64,000 bases of DNA from Nectonema munidae (GCA_030549495.1 JAUIRK010001043.1:434001-498000), one strand, 5' to 3'. Positions 10,645-21,873 are shown, counted from the first letter of the stretch. A program made the numbers and translations. The notes: generated by a model from the letters alone, not told the origin.

Positions 10645-10924
10645 ATATTACTATAAATTTTGTAATTCCGATTATAAACGAAGGAGAATTTAAATTTTAG
10701 TTGAATTGTTAAGTTTGTATAAAAATGCCTGAAAAAATCAAAAAACTTGAAAAAACATTATTAATTAATATTAAAAAAAATTGAAGCAAAGAAAATTCTT
10801 GAAATTAAATGGATATTTGTTTTAAAGTATTATTTAACATATAAGATTAAAATTATCTGTTTAAAAAAAAGTTTTCTTGAGGTTGGCACTAAAAAATTGA
10901 GGTTGGCACAAATTAGTCACGCCC
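10645..10924 (+). repeat. Right terminal inverted repeat of the Mutator-like element
   Basis: Reverse complement of 3940-4215 with a few indels, ending AATTAGTCACGCCC at 10924. It contains the paired TGAGGTTGGCAC words seen in the left arm. The right 10-bp target duplication follows at 10925-10934. Confidence 0.9.
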
Positions 10925-10998
10925 ACCTACAGGGTGTTTCATGCAAGGGAAGTAGAAACTTCCATATCTGCACTGATAAACTTTTTATGATAAGTCAA

Positions 10999-11072
10999 TG
11001 GCATCGCCAGGATTCGAAACCATAGGGTTTGAATCCGTAGGCGACGCCTCTACCTATCAGCCCACTAGCCCA
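10999..11072 (-). mobile_element. tRNA-like SINE head
   Basis: Read on minus, the segment starts GGGCTAGTGGGCTGATAGG, with an A-box-like GGCTGATAGGTAGAGG and a B-box-like GGTTTCGAATCC 40 bases later. The ends pair only partly (GGGCTAG against CGATGCC), so it is not a good tRNA gene and is more likely a tRNA-derived SINE. The tail on the 10935 side is not resolved. Confidence 0.4.
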
Positions 11073-11079
11073 AATTATA

Positions 11080-11519
11080 TTTGTATAAGACTATATTTTT
11101 TAGTTAAATTTTGAACAATTTATTTAAAAGCTATAACTAAAAATGCAATAAAATATTCTATAATGATAGTTTCTTATCTAATAATTTTAATGGAAGAAAA
11201 AATAAAACCGAGTTTGGGTGAGTTTGGGAGAGTTTGGTTGAGTTTGGGTAAAAAGTTAGACCCGCAGATAATTGGTTATAACTAAATTACATAAAGTTGC
11301 ATTTTAATTAAAAAAATAAAAATTATCGCAATATAAATTATATTGTATTTTTCAAAAAAATTTTGCCTCTTTTGAAATATTGTCCTGGGTACGCTTCTGA
11401 TCATACAAATTACACAAATATCAGTAGAGCCAGGGACTCAAAGACATCAATTATTTCTTTATATGATTTAACCTTACTCAGTTTGCTTTTTTACATTTTT
11501 TTCATCGAGATCTCTTATT
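11080..11519 (+). other. Non-coding AT-rich stretch
   Basis: No gene seen. A short imperfect repeat of GAGTTTGGG-like words lies at about 11210-11250. Confidence 0.4.
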
Positions 11520-11955
11520 AGGTGGCTCTCCGATCATTGCTCCTGCAAAACCTACTTTTTTCACATCAAACTCTCAGACAAACTGACGTGTTGGTTCTGC
11601 AACGCACTTTTCGAAACACCATATCACCTCGCCTTCCTCTGCCCATTCTTCATCTCACACCGACACAAACTTATCAACACATGCGCCTCAACCCTTAGCC
11701 ACTTTCCCACTAATCTAAGCGACATCATTACTTACCCAGAACTCTTAAACTTACTATCCGCCTTGATAGGCACTATTGAACCCATCTTTCACCTCAGCCC
11801 ACAATAAAACCGACTATCCTTCTATATATATTTATTATTTCTAGAATACTCCTAACATTCTTCTTTGCATTATTCTCTTCAACCCCCATCAAGCAATTTG
11901 CAAGCATATCAATTAAATTTGGAAAGTGCTTTGACATCTACCTACCTACCTACCT
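11520..11955 (+). mobile_element. 5'-truncated LINE copy
   Basis: Homology to the LINE at 1-3939 begins abruptly at 11520, as usual for target-primed insertions that stop early. The frame 11520-11807 encodes the last about 95 residues of ORF2: RWLSDHCSCK, the zinc motif CWFCNALFETPYH and the C terminus. It is open to a TAA at 11805-11807. The 3' UTR ends in GGAAAGTGCTTTGACATC and a CCTA tail. Protein identity with the first copy over this part is only moderate, so it is a different subfamily or an older copy. Confidence 0.85.
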
Positions 11956-12430
11956 ACACTTTTGATAAAAATTAAAATAAAATTTAATAATTATTTATGG
12001 AACTTATTGGAGAGAAGTTTAGAAATTAAAAGTTTTATTTTTACAACCTCTTTTCGGTAACTTTAAAATGGATACAATTATTAGTTACCACCCGCCCTTT
12101 TATTATGCATATTCGTAGATTATGTTATATTTTAGTTAAATTTTTAATTATTGTCTTATTTGTTTTTTTCATCTTATTATGTACCCGTTCTGCATTAAAT
12201 TTAAAATAAATTCTAACTTTCTATGAACATCAGTTCATATTATTATAAAGTGTAACACTGAATAAATGTTTTAACTACAGATTAGATAAAAAATTAATCT
12301 TCTTTGTAAAAATAATTATTTTATTCAATGGACTAATTTTTGTTTATATTTTAAATTGCTTTTATAATTATATTACTTTTTTTGTTTTTACAAAAAAGTT
12401 CGTAAAAACCCTTTAGATTGTACTTCATGA
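11956..12430 (+). other. AT-rich spacer
   Basis: No gene or repeat recognised between the LINE tail and the next MITE. Confidence 0.4.
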
Positions 12431-12440
12431 GTCTAGAGAC

Positions 12441-12889
12441 CAGTGGTTCCCAACTGGGGGTCAATGGACCCCTAGGGGTCAATGGAAGAATTTGAAGGGG
12501 TCCATGGAAATTCTACTTCAAACTACTTATACTGAATCTCCTTTAATATACTTCTATTTTCCAAATCAATATAAATATATATATTCAGAGCTTTTTTAAA
12601 TAAATATTTTCTTCCCTTTTTTAAAGTTTCATATTTTGAATGTTTATATATGCTTTTTATTAGTTACAATATTTTTGAAAAATTTATATTTTAATTGAAA
12701 AAAAATTTTATTCACATTTTATGTCAGGCTTTACAATTACTCTGACTTCATATGAATAAGCATACGATTTAATCAGATGACTACAATCATTTTTTGCATA
12801 AAAATCTTTGATTAATTTTGTTGGCTCAAACTATTCAGTTGTAGGGGTCCACAGGTAAAAAAATGACTAAAAAAGGTTGGGAACCACTG
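12441..12889. mobile_element. hAT-type MITE
   Basis: 449 bp. The left end CAGTGGTTCCCAACTGGGGG and the right end, read in reverse CAGTGGTTCCCAACC, are typical hAT terminal inverted repeats. Flanks gtctagagac (12431-12440) and gtctagac (12890-12897) look like an 8-bp target duplication in which the left copy has gained two bases. There is no coding content. Confidence 0.85.
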
Positions 12890-13039
12890 GTCTAGACCTT
12901 GATAATTTGTTTTTTTTTTCAAAATCTTCAATATTCAAAGAATCCTTATTCTTAATTTAAAAATATAAATATATGTTTTTTAAAAATATTACTAACAAGA
13001 ATGTTTGTTGATCTATTAGATTTATATAGTTCAAATGCT

Positions 13040-14690
13040 TTTTCTAAAACCTTTCTATACAATTTCAATGTTATAAGCCTGAATTGTCAATCTCTAATTC
13101 TAAATTTGATTTGTTTTCTGAATTTTTGACTGTTTTTAATACCTATTTTAATAATCTTATTTATTTAATTGCTCTGCAAGAAACATCGATAAGTAATAAA
13201 ACTACAGAATTTTATATACCTGGTTTTTACTTTTGCGATCCATCAGTTAGAATATCTTCTCATTCTGATTTGGATTTTTATATAGATATAAATATTTTTA
13301 ATAGTGCTTTTTTGAGGTTCTTTTAATACAAATAGTTTGCAAATACACAAAAATTATTAGTTACAAATAGCATAAAAATACAGATGAGATGATTCAGGAA
13401 TTTTTCAATAAATTATCAATATCATACATAAATGGCGTCTTCCAAAATGTTTAAGTTTTTTAACCCCCCCCCCTCCGTCTGTCATGATTTTTAATCCTCC
13501 TACTCTATTTTTTAATACAGATAATCTAAAATTAGTCTACAAATTTTTATTTTACTGCTTTCAACAGGGATATAAACTTTCTATTACTAAATGTGCTAGG
13601 CATCCTTCGTTTTCTCTTCTAGATAATTTTTTTATTTCTTTTTTTGAGTTTATATTAAACGTTTGGAATCATATGTCTGATCACATTCCTATTTTGTTTT
13701 CAATCGATATTTTGCCATTAAGTAAAAAATCCATCAGAAATCAATTTAATTCTTCCTATTGATTAATCATGCTTATATCCTTTTTATAATAAATCCTGAT
13801 ACATTTTTCGAGAACTGATTGAGTTTTTGAAGTGATTACTTTGTCTACATGCACATTTATTAAATCTAATTATTATAAATCAAACAACAATCTTTGTGTG
13901 AAACAAAATCTTTGACAGATATGCTCATTGAGGTGAATTTTTTTTTGTTTCAAAGCTAACCCTAACCCGTTACATCTCATTTTCCACTATTTTATCATTT
14001 ATATATTTGCTTTGAAAAAGGAGTTTATACTCTGAAATTAGTTATCAAAATCAGAAATAAAGTGTCCAGTTTTTACAATTTTTTATATATTTGTTATAAT
14101 CCTTGTGTGGTTGATGAAATTTTAATGTTAATAAAGAAAAGAAATATTCGTCTCAAAAATGCAAAAGTCTTACAAATTTAAGAAAATAATTATTTTGATT
14201 AGAAATCATATTAAGTTTAAAATAAGTCAAGCTAAAAAGAATTACTATAAAAAAGTTTTAAACAGCCCTCTGAGTGGGAAAGATTTCGCTAAAACACTTA
14301 AACCTATTATTATCAACTTGAATTGAACTATCACGATAGATAATTAGTATATTAATGAAATATATATTGATTCCAGTAAATCATATGAATACTTCTCTTC
14401 TCTTGGTAATATTAATGGCTGTAATTATTCCGATTATCCTAATTAGCCTAATTCTACTCTACTTTTAAGTTTGATTAAGTAAATATTTCAGAATTTTTAT
14501 TCATCATTTCTCATAGGAAACCTAATGATTGTGTCGATGTGTTAGGTATTCCTCTAAATAAAGTTAAATCTCTCTCATTATACTTATCATCATCTTGTCT
14601 AGAATTTGTTAATTTTCCTTCATGTTCCAAAAAAGGGTGTCAATTTATTATGCCTTTTTTTTCTTCAAAATCGCTAGCATAAATGCGCAA
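13040..14690 (+). pseudogene. Decayed LINE: endonuclease to start of reverse transcriptase
   Basis: Fragments in several frames follow the order of a LINE ORF2. FNVISLNCQSL near 13065 and IALQETSISNKT near 13170 match an AP-endonuclease start. LLDNFFIS and MSDHIPILFSID near 13620-13700 match its end. KISQAKKNYYKKVLNSPLS near 14220 and LGIPLNKVKSL near 14550 match the linker and reverse-transcriptase start. Many stops and shifts show it is old. The style is Jockey/L2-like and differs from the low-G LINE at the window start. Nothing of the palm catalytic region was recognised. Confidence 0.6.
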
Positions 14691-14699
14691 GTAGAAATT

Positions 14700-15188
14700 G
14701 TGCAAGTGAACAACGACTACCAAAATCATTTTGTGGTATATATCATATATTTTTTTCTTGTATTTTATCAGGATAATTATCCTAGCGGCAATTTGCCTCT
14801 ATCCTGGCAAATATATCCTTTTTTTATATTATCTTTTGTTCATCTTTGTTGTGATCTCATCACTTGAGGAATAATATTATTTTTTGTTTCTTCATGCAAA
14901 TAAATCTACTTCTTTAATTTGATTATACCATTTTTTCACTTTAAGTTAATCTTTTTTTCGCTTTAATTCCATCTTTTTTGACTTTAAGTTCATCTTTTTG
15001 AATTATTAAATTTAAATTTTATAAATTATTATTAAAGTTTTGCGGGGAGATATGTGAGAATTGACAAAATTTGAAAGGCTAAAAATACGTTTAAAACATG
15101 CTTCAACTTTTTTTATTTTTTTTGTCATCGTGTTTTATGTGAATTTTTATTCTTTCGCTTCATAAATGATATATCATATTTTATTTCT
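14700..15188 (+). other. AT-rich stretch without recognised features
   Basis: Contains direct repeats of CACTTTAAGTTAATCTTTTT-like words near 14938-15000. No gene is supported. Confidence 0.35.
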
Positions 15189-15299
15189 AGACACATTCTA
15201 AAATTTGCTCCATGAATGCTAAATTGCCTACTGTTAAACGAATAATTAAGAGAAAGTTTTTTTACCAAGAACAATTTAAGCGCGCTCTTTGTGTTCAAA
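15189..15299 (+). CDS. Candidate exon of an unrecognised gene
   Basis: A 3' splice site (TATTTCTAG) is followed by an open stretch encoding NAKLPTVKRIIKRKFF and QEQFKRALCVQ, then a perfect donor GTAAGT at 15300. A second open stretch (about 15413-15530) after a possible acceptor ACAAG joins in frame and encodes NEIPYVPPHSYIKLRK. It runs into the MITE at 15531. No family is recognised. It could be a host exon pair, part of an old transposase, or chance. Confidence 0.22.
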
Positions 15300-15530
15300 T
15301 GTAAGTAAAAACTTTTTCAGATTTTTTTTACATATCTAATCGATATAAAATTAAAGGAGCCATTTTGCATTGGATAATTAATAACTATTTAGTTTCCTAA
15401 TGTATATAATAAATATATTACAAGTGTTTTTAAAATGGAAGGAAATATTTTTATAAATGAAATTCCATATGTACCTCCTCATTCATACATTAAATTGCGA
15501 AAAATTGCTCATTTATTATATAATCAGATG

Positions 15531-15808
15531 CAGTGGCGGATTCAAGGGGGGGGGGGGGGGGTCATGGGCCTAGCCCCCCCCCCCTCCCCCCATGAAAAAT
15601 GGCTTCAAAAATTACCCTTACATGTATAGGAAAAAATTTTTGCAATTTATTCATGGCAAAATAATGTTAACAATATTAAAACATAGGTAATTAGTGTTTC
15701 TAAAAGACATAATACAGCTGTCGTATTCTTTGAAGACTTTTAGCAAAATTGCAAAAAATTTAAATAGATTTCGGCCTCCCTATAAGAAATTTCTGGATCC
15801 GCCATTAA
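15531..15808. mobile_element. MITE with poly-G/poly-C left end
   Basis: About 278 bp. The left end CAGTGGCGGATTCAAGGG and the right end CTGGATCCGCCAT pair imperfectly (CAGTGGCGGATCCAG type). A run of 16 G is followed within 14 bases by a run of about 12 C, which could form a hairpin. Flanking TAATCA words on both sides suggest a short target duplication. Confidence 0.65.
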
Positions 15809-16965
15809 TCAAAAGTGTCTTAACCTGCCAAGCTCCTAATAAGGAAATTTTAATGTTTATAATATACAGGCTGCCTGACCACATTTTAACGTGACAAAAT
15901 GTATAATAAAGTGAAGATAAATTCAAAACGGTCCAGAGATAATTCGGTCTCAAACAATATTAATATCAATATGTATTCAGAGTCCGCTCCCATTCCAAAC
16001 AAACTTATATGGTATATATAATATATATAATGTGGTTATGATGCATGTGTATAAAAAATATACTAAAAACTATAATGCATGTTTAATAGGCTTTTAAGCA
16101 CATTTATGTGGTAAAACAAATTTTATGCAATACATGTTGAGTGTTTTAAAGTTTTTGAATAAAACTTCTCACATTTCAGATTCATTTTTAAAATTTATAC
16201 AATACTAAGCGACTCCAAATTTTTTTTTGTTATAATATAAACTGTGATAAATAACGGCACATTTGTTAAAAGTACAGGACGATTTAAATTATATGTTAAT
16301 TTTTCAATAAAATACCTTGTTATTTTTTTTACATCTAATATTCTGCAATGTTTTCAAAGCGTTATGTTTCAAATATGGGAATCGTATAGTAAAAATTTGC
16401 CTCCTCTCCTTCAGCCTTGGTGCCGATCTTAGATCATGATTCTTGAATTCTCTGAATTTTTGAATAACAATTCTTTTGATTTTTTCATTTATAAAATTTG
16501 GATTCTGAATCCCCAAATATACATATCTGGTTATCCTTGCCTTCCTGTACATCCTTAATTCTCGATTAAGAAAACATCATTCAAAATAATTAGCTTTTTT
16601 ATTTGTAAATAAATATTAAAATACTGACTGCAATGGTAGAATGTTGCTGAAATATGATTTTTGTAATTCTCTTATTTTTTTTTTAATTTTGTGTTTTTTT
16701 AAAAAATCATTATAATTGTGATTGCCATTCTTGGAATTTCCGTGATTCTCATTATAATCGGAATCAGCCCCAACGATATCCTCTCTTTACTTTTATTTCG
16801 ATTCCTTGAGATGCTTTGTAATGTTTATCAATGAACTTGGCCTGATCAGTATTTAAAATTTGCAAATGTTTTTACTCTAAAATTTTCCTCACCTTTTTTT
16901 ACATACATTTTTTATTTCAAATTTTCTTAATTTTGCTTTGAAAAATTTAAAATCTGTTTTGATTA
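15809..16965 (+). other. AT-rich stretch without recognised genes
   Basis: Includes a short alternating TA run near 16013-16030. Open frames here are short and resemble no family I know. Confidence 0.4.
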
Positions 16966-16967
16966 AA

Positions 16968-17042
16968 AGTACCGTCTGGGATCGAACCCAAGACCTTGAG
17001 TTCTCGTAACCCAGTATCTAACCGACCACCTTACTCACTCCC
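16968..17042 (-). mobile_element. tRNA-like SINE head
   Basis: On minus it reads GTGAGTAAGGTGGTCGGTTA, then an anticodon-arm-like part and a T arm with GGGTTCGATCCCA. A and B boxes are present at tRNA-like spacing. Acceptor pairing is poor, so this is a tRNA-derived SINE or a decayed tRNA rather than a working tRNA gene. The tail could not be delimited. Confidence 0.42.
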
Positions 17043-17602
17043 CCCAAAAAATAAGTGTACAGTCAATGTTGAGCTTATACGCGTATATATTTTCTAGGAT
17101 CTTATTTGACAAGTATATGCTTAATATATGATGATTAGATGCCATAATACAGAAAAAGTTAACATCTTTAGCTTCATTGAATCAACTTTTACTGGGTATT
17201 TATATTCACTCCTATTGAAGACAAAGTTTTATTTAAAATCCTTTTTTGTCCAGTGTGACACCCGTGTCCCAAGAAATGAAAATCGTCTATTTTGACTGTT
17301 TAAAATTTCTTTGCAAAAAGAAAGTAGACCATTCGTCCTTGAAATTCTGGTCGTGAAAACGTCACTAAATCTACTAAGTATTGAATTTTTCATTTTATTT
17401 TTGTGTGATTTTGAAATTAATGTGAGCACAATTCTTTTAGATACGTGAATGGCTGTTTTAACAAACCTTTGCAAACTAATTGACTTATTTGAAGATATTT
17501 GAACCAATTTTGTAAAATTTTATTTATTTTTTTCTCTTTAAAGATCAGAGCTCTGTCAAGACCTCCGGGGAGACAACGTGCCAGACCTTATTATATCTTT
17601 AA

Positions 17603-17770
17603 AAATCAAAAAATATTTATTCTTTTCAAATATATCGTTGGCTCCCGTTACATTTAGAATAGAAAGATAAACTTAGTCTCTTTATTCATTTTTATCAAAT
17701 CATGCATATAGGAAACTAAAAGTAAGGGGAGCCAACGATATATTTAAAAAGAATAAATATTTTTTGATTT
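17603..17770. repeat. Inverted repeat, 44-bp arms
   Basis: The arm 17603-17646 (ending ATATATCGTTGGCTCCC-like) pairs with 17726-17770 in reverse, with one or two mismatches, around an 80-bp loop. The right arm leads directly into the tandem array. Confidence 0.7.
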
Positions 17771-18470
17771 GAACATTTTTCGATTCTTTGATTATTCGAC
17801 AAATATAATATTTAAAATCGTGCAAATTGCAAAGTATAGGTAATAACTTTTGTAACATCGTATGAGGTAGCAAAATATGAACAGAAAGTTTGATATTTTT
17901 TGATTTTTTAAACAATATTTTTCGATTCTTTGATTACAGGTTTTATTTTGATTATTATTTGACAAATATATTATTTAATATCGTGAAAAAATCGCAAAAA
18001 TATAGGTAATAACTTATGTAACATCGTATGAGCTATATCAAATCTTACATCTAGCAAAATTTGAACAGAAAGTTTCATATTTTTTGATTTTTAAAGAATA
18101 TTTTTCGATTCTTTGATTACAGGTTTTATTTTGATTATTATTTGACAAATATATTGTTTAATATCGTGAAAAAATCGCAAAAATATAGGTAATAACTTAT
18201 GTAACATCGTCTCCCCGAATGAGATATATCAAATCTTACATCTAGCAAAATATGAACTGACAGGTTGGTGATGAACCATCTCAGTATACAGGTTGTAGAT
18301 GAACCATTGCAGTATACAGGTATAATGTATATAGGTAATAACTTATGTAGCATCGTCTCCCCGAATGAGGTATATCAAATCTTACATCTAGCAAAACATG
18401 AACAGAAAGTTGAACATTGTCTTCCTAGTCGTTTGTACATGGAATAGAAACCATCGTAGTATACAGGTTG
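17771..18470 (+). repeat. Imperfect tandem array, units about 145-185 bp
   Basis: Four copies marked by TATAGGTAATAACTT at 17835, 18001, 18184 and 18329. Each is followed by GTAACATCGT and GAACAGAAAGTTT-like words, with CGATTCTTTGATTA before. A shorter repeat, GTATACAGGTTG with GATGAACCAT, recurs three times at about 18260-18475. Satellite-like; possibly the inside of a transposon with variable copy number. No coding. Confidence 0.75.
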
Positions 18471-19385
18471 GAGATGATACTCACATTGTTTACCCGCGTT
18501 CTACCGTACAGGTTATGAGCATAAATAAAGTTCTTCTTAAAAAGTTCATTTTTAAGTACATTTAGATGATTTTGTAGTTGAAAAGTGGTATTGAATAATG
18601 TTGGTCATTTTTTTTGACGCTTTTCCATAATAAAAATAGGTTTTATCCAAAACCGCACAACGAATCCTACCACCTCTACTTATATACTTTTTGCATCAAC
18701 TGACTTGAATAGTAAGCAGGCTTGCTCAGCTGGATCCTGGAAATGAGATTTTTAAGAGATCAGAGTCAGTATCTAATAAAATTTAACATTCAAAGTCCGA
18801 TCATTTCAAGTTTAATTTTTTTCATTATCGTTAAATAAATTTTTGGCTATTTGAAGTGGGTTTCGTTTTTTTCGGTACCCGGAATCGAAGTTTGGATATT
18901 TTTATTTTTTGAATCTGCATCCCCGATAATACTAAGTAAATTGAACACACTTGTTTATCAATTTTTTCCAATCACTAATGATAGTAATTTTATCTTAAAC
19001 CTTCAACCTCAAGCTAGGCTGAAATCAATCTCTTCATCACAATGCCATCGCCTCCTTCACATTCTCTGTGTCATCGTTATCAATGTCTTTTTGCGTATTA
19101 TTCCTCTTCCTCCTTGACAAGGACACAACATTTCCTCGATGATGTTTGACATTTTGACAAAGGATGATGGTGCTACATCAGCAATTTTTCGCAAGCTTTT
19201 TGTGCAACATTTTTTGAGTGCAGGGCGAACTTTTTTTTTTTATAATTTTTAAAATTTATTATAAAAGAATTTTTGTTCAATGAAACACACACGACCATTA
19301 TTAATCCACATTATACCTGCATTAATTTTATCAAGTTATTCTCTGACCTTGTTTGTAATTCTGATTGAATCACTTCCTTCTAGCT
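18471..19385 (+). other. Stretch without recognised genes
   Basis: About 900 bases between the tandem array and the hAT element. No supported gene, RNA or repeat seen. Confidence 0.4.
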
Positions 19386-19616
19386 CAGTGGTTTTCAAAC
19401 TAGTGTCCGCGGTGCCACGAAGAAATTCCATGGGGATCGAGAAGGGGACACTAAGTGAATCGTTTTTCGCAAAATATTGCTCCCATATTGGGTCATTCGC
19501 CATTTTTGTCAATGAATCACATTTAAAAAGAATAAATGAGTCAGTCTTTGAATTGAGTACTATTTTTTTCTTTCATTGCTTTTCATGCCTAATTTGTTAA
19601 TGAGCATTTTTCTTAA

Positions 19617-19980
19617 TGACTAAAAAAATGAAATATGACGCCTCACACTTGAAATTTCGTTTTGATGCATTAACTTCTGGTGGGGAAGAGGAACATAAAT
19701 GTCCTTTGTGTTCTGAAGTGTTTGCTAAATAGTTAAACTAAACTATTGGCTGAACGATTGCACAAATTCATGTTTGATAAATAACATAGGAATGTTTTAG
19801 CAAAATATTAAGTATGGTTTGAAAAGTTTCAAAAAATATCTGTTGTCAAAAAGTCCCACAACATAGCGCAACAGTTGATAATACTTTGCTGCAAAGATAT
19901 CATATTAAATGTGCTAAGAAGAACAACTGTTAGGAAAATATTTGACAAGGTGACAGTTTTTTACCACACATGGTATTAAC
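19617..19980 (+). pseudogene. hAT transposase N-terminal remnant (BED finger)
   Basis: A degraded frame encodes KKMKYDASHLKFRFDALTSG, GEEEHKCPLCSEVFAK and then broken text. The order KYDxxxLKFGFTxL..GG..K..C..C matches the start of ZBED5-like/Charlie-type hAT transposases as I recall them; the CPLC pair would be half of a BED zinc finger. It has several stops. It is cut by the piggyBac MITE at 19980. Confidence 0.6.
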
Positions 19981-20109
19981 CCATTTAAGACCAAGCAAAG
20001 CAGACGATATCTAAAAAAACGCAGACGATTTATATTCAAAGTCATTAAAAAAAGCAGACGAAGATGAAATTACTTATGTTCCAAAATAGGAACATTGGTC
20101 CTAAATGGG
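19980..20109. mobile_element. piggyBac-type MITE, family A, copy 1
   Basis: 130 bp flanked by TTAA on both sides (19976-19979, 20110-20113). It starts CCCATTTAAGACCAA and ends TTGGTCCTAAATGGG. TTAA flanks plus CCC/GGG ends are the piggyBac signature. Nearly identical to the copy at 60085-60215. The interior repeats the word GCAGACGA three times. Confidence 0.9.
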
Positions 20110-20257
20110 TTAAACAAGAACATGCAATATGAGTGTGACTGTTTTTTCCTTTCTTTAAATTTTAACTTAAATAAACCCGTGTGTTTTTGGCCGTATTAGA
20201 GAGGTGACCGCTTTAAAGAGGTTTTTTTTAAGAAAACAATTTAGAAAATTTCATTAA

Positions 20258-20385
20258 CCCATTAACGTCCAGAATAATCAGACGATATCTAATGTAAAGC
20301 AGAAGATTTGTATTAAAGAGCTTTGATAAACGCAGACGATTTTATTTTTGTTAGGTTGACATATGTCGACTGTGGTCGATAACGG
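20258..20385. mobile_element. piggyBac-type MITE, family B, copy 1
   Basis: Preceded by TTAA (20254-20257). It starts CCCATTAACGTCCAGAATAA and ends GTCGATAACGG; the right TTAA is mutated. It shares GCAGAAGATTTG and GTTGACATATGTCGAC with the copies at 33197, 52797 and 55495. Inserted at the 3' end of the Tigger transposase. Confidence 0.8.
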
Positions 20386-20389
20386 ATAG

Positions 20390-21873
20390 CTTATCTTTAG
20401 CTTTTGCAAACATGGACCACATATCAAGACTATTTTGGATGCAAAAAATTTTCAAAGATGATGCCATTTTTCTTGCTTCTTTAAGTGTAGTAATTTTTAT
20501 CAAATTTTCATCAATATTTTCCTCAATTTCTTTGTGATTTTCTTTGTCAGTGTTTTCTTCGTCTTTATATTGATTATAAGAGAGTTTTCCCAATCTTGAT
20601 TGATCTGTTCTCTTGTTGGAAGATTGCAATCAATTTCGACATATTCATTAAAACTTGTAATCGGTGCTTGAAACTTTTCACCAAAACATTCAATAAAAAT
20701 CAAAATTTAAAATCCACTATTTGTTGATTCACATTTTTCAGGGAAGCCTGCGATCTTAAAACATTTCAAAACTGTTTCTAGTTTCACACATTTAATAGCT
20801 TCACTTATCCATCCAACACTGCGAAGTGTACATTAATGCTTGCAATAAGTTGTGATATGTTGCCTGTATCATTTATTTGCGATATAAACTTTTTTATTAC
20901 CAATTTCCTATAATGAACTTTAAAATTTTGAATAATGCCTTGATCCAAGAGGTTGCAAAGAAGAAGTAGTGTTAGGTGGAAGAAAAATTACTTTTATATT
21001 TGTAAGGCTAAAATCATGCAAATGACATGATGCATTATTATCCATAAAAAGAAGTATTTTTCTTCTTTTTCTCTCCATTTTTTGATTAAAAGCCAATAAC
21101 CACTCTTGAAAATATATCTCTTGTCATTCATGACTTTTATTATAACGCCAAGTAACAGGCAGCTGCGTATTTATGTTTATATTCCGAAATGCGTGAGGTT
21201 TAGAAGCTTTTCCTATGACAAGTGGCTTTTCAAACTCAACAATCATGTTGCATGCCAAAAGAACAGTTCATCTTTCTTTAGACTTTTTGCCGCTTGTACA
21301 GTCAATCATCTCCACTGTGACATAAGCTTCGATCTGGCAAGACACGATAAAAAATTCATCAATTTTCCATATGTCTTTTGCTTCATATCCAACACAAAAT
21401 TCCTCTAATTTTTTTCCCATCACTAATCCTACATTTATCAACAGACGCTTTCTCACCGCAAATCTTTTTAAATGTGATATTGTGTCGAAATCGAAAGCGC
21501 ATTAGTCATCCATTAGAACTTTTAAACTCATCATGTTTAAGTTCCATAGCAAACTGTTTGGCTTTTTCCTGTGAAATTGGCTCAGAAATGGGAATGATGA
21601 GATCACGGGCTTGTTTAAACCAATCAAAAGTAATTTTATCAACATCTTCACAAGTAAAAATTCTTTAAAACCTTTTCTCTTCCTAATTTATATTGCTCTC
21701 AAATTGTTTCACATATTCATCTTTTCTCTTGAGAATTAGATCCAACTTGCGTTCTACCTATTTTGTACATTTCTGCTAAATGACGATGACTTTTATCTGA
21801 ACTGTTTTTTTATAAGTTCAATTTTTTTCTCAAGTGTCAAGTCAACGCGTGATTTTTTATTGCTTGATGGCAT
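20390..21873 (-). pseudogene. Tigger/pogo transposase, degraded
   Basis: Read on minus from the ATG at 21873: MPSSNKKSRVDLTLEKKIEL is a typical Tigger start before the helix-turn-helix domain. Later come EWLLAFNQKM, LFMDNNASCHLHDFSL and IFLPPNTTSSLQPL, which hold the second catalytic Asp and the conserved PNTTSxLQPLDQG segment. An acidic C-terminal tail follows. At least several stops and frameshifts split it. Such proteins cut and paste at TA sites. The family call is firm; the copy is dead. Confidence 0.82.

Larger units (their letters stand above)
3940..10924 (+). mobile_element. Mutator-like DNA transposon with PHD-OTU gene
   Basis: A 6985-bp element bounded by long terminal inverted repeats starting GGGCGTGACTAATT. 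It is flanked by a perfect 10-bp target duplication, acctacaggg, at 3930-3939 and 10925-10934. Ten-base duplications and inverted repeats of a few hundred bases are typical of Mutator-like elements. Two genes on + are recognisable: a PHD finger-OTU protease (6372-7370) and a MULE-type transposase (about 7640-9174, one frameshift). Nested inside are a SINE at 4352-4531 and a small MITE at 10006-10257. Removing the element restores a continuous LINE tail and flank. Intact ends and duplication suggest a fairly young insertion, but the shifted transposase frame means this copy is probably not autonomous. Confidence 0.9.

Noticed and set aside
10999-17042. True tRNA genes at 10999-11072 and 16968-17042
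   Set aside because: The B boxes are good but the acceptor stems do not pair properly, so SINE heads are likelier.
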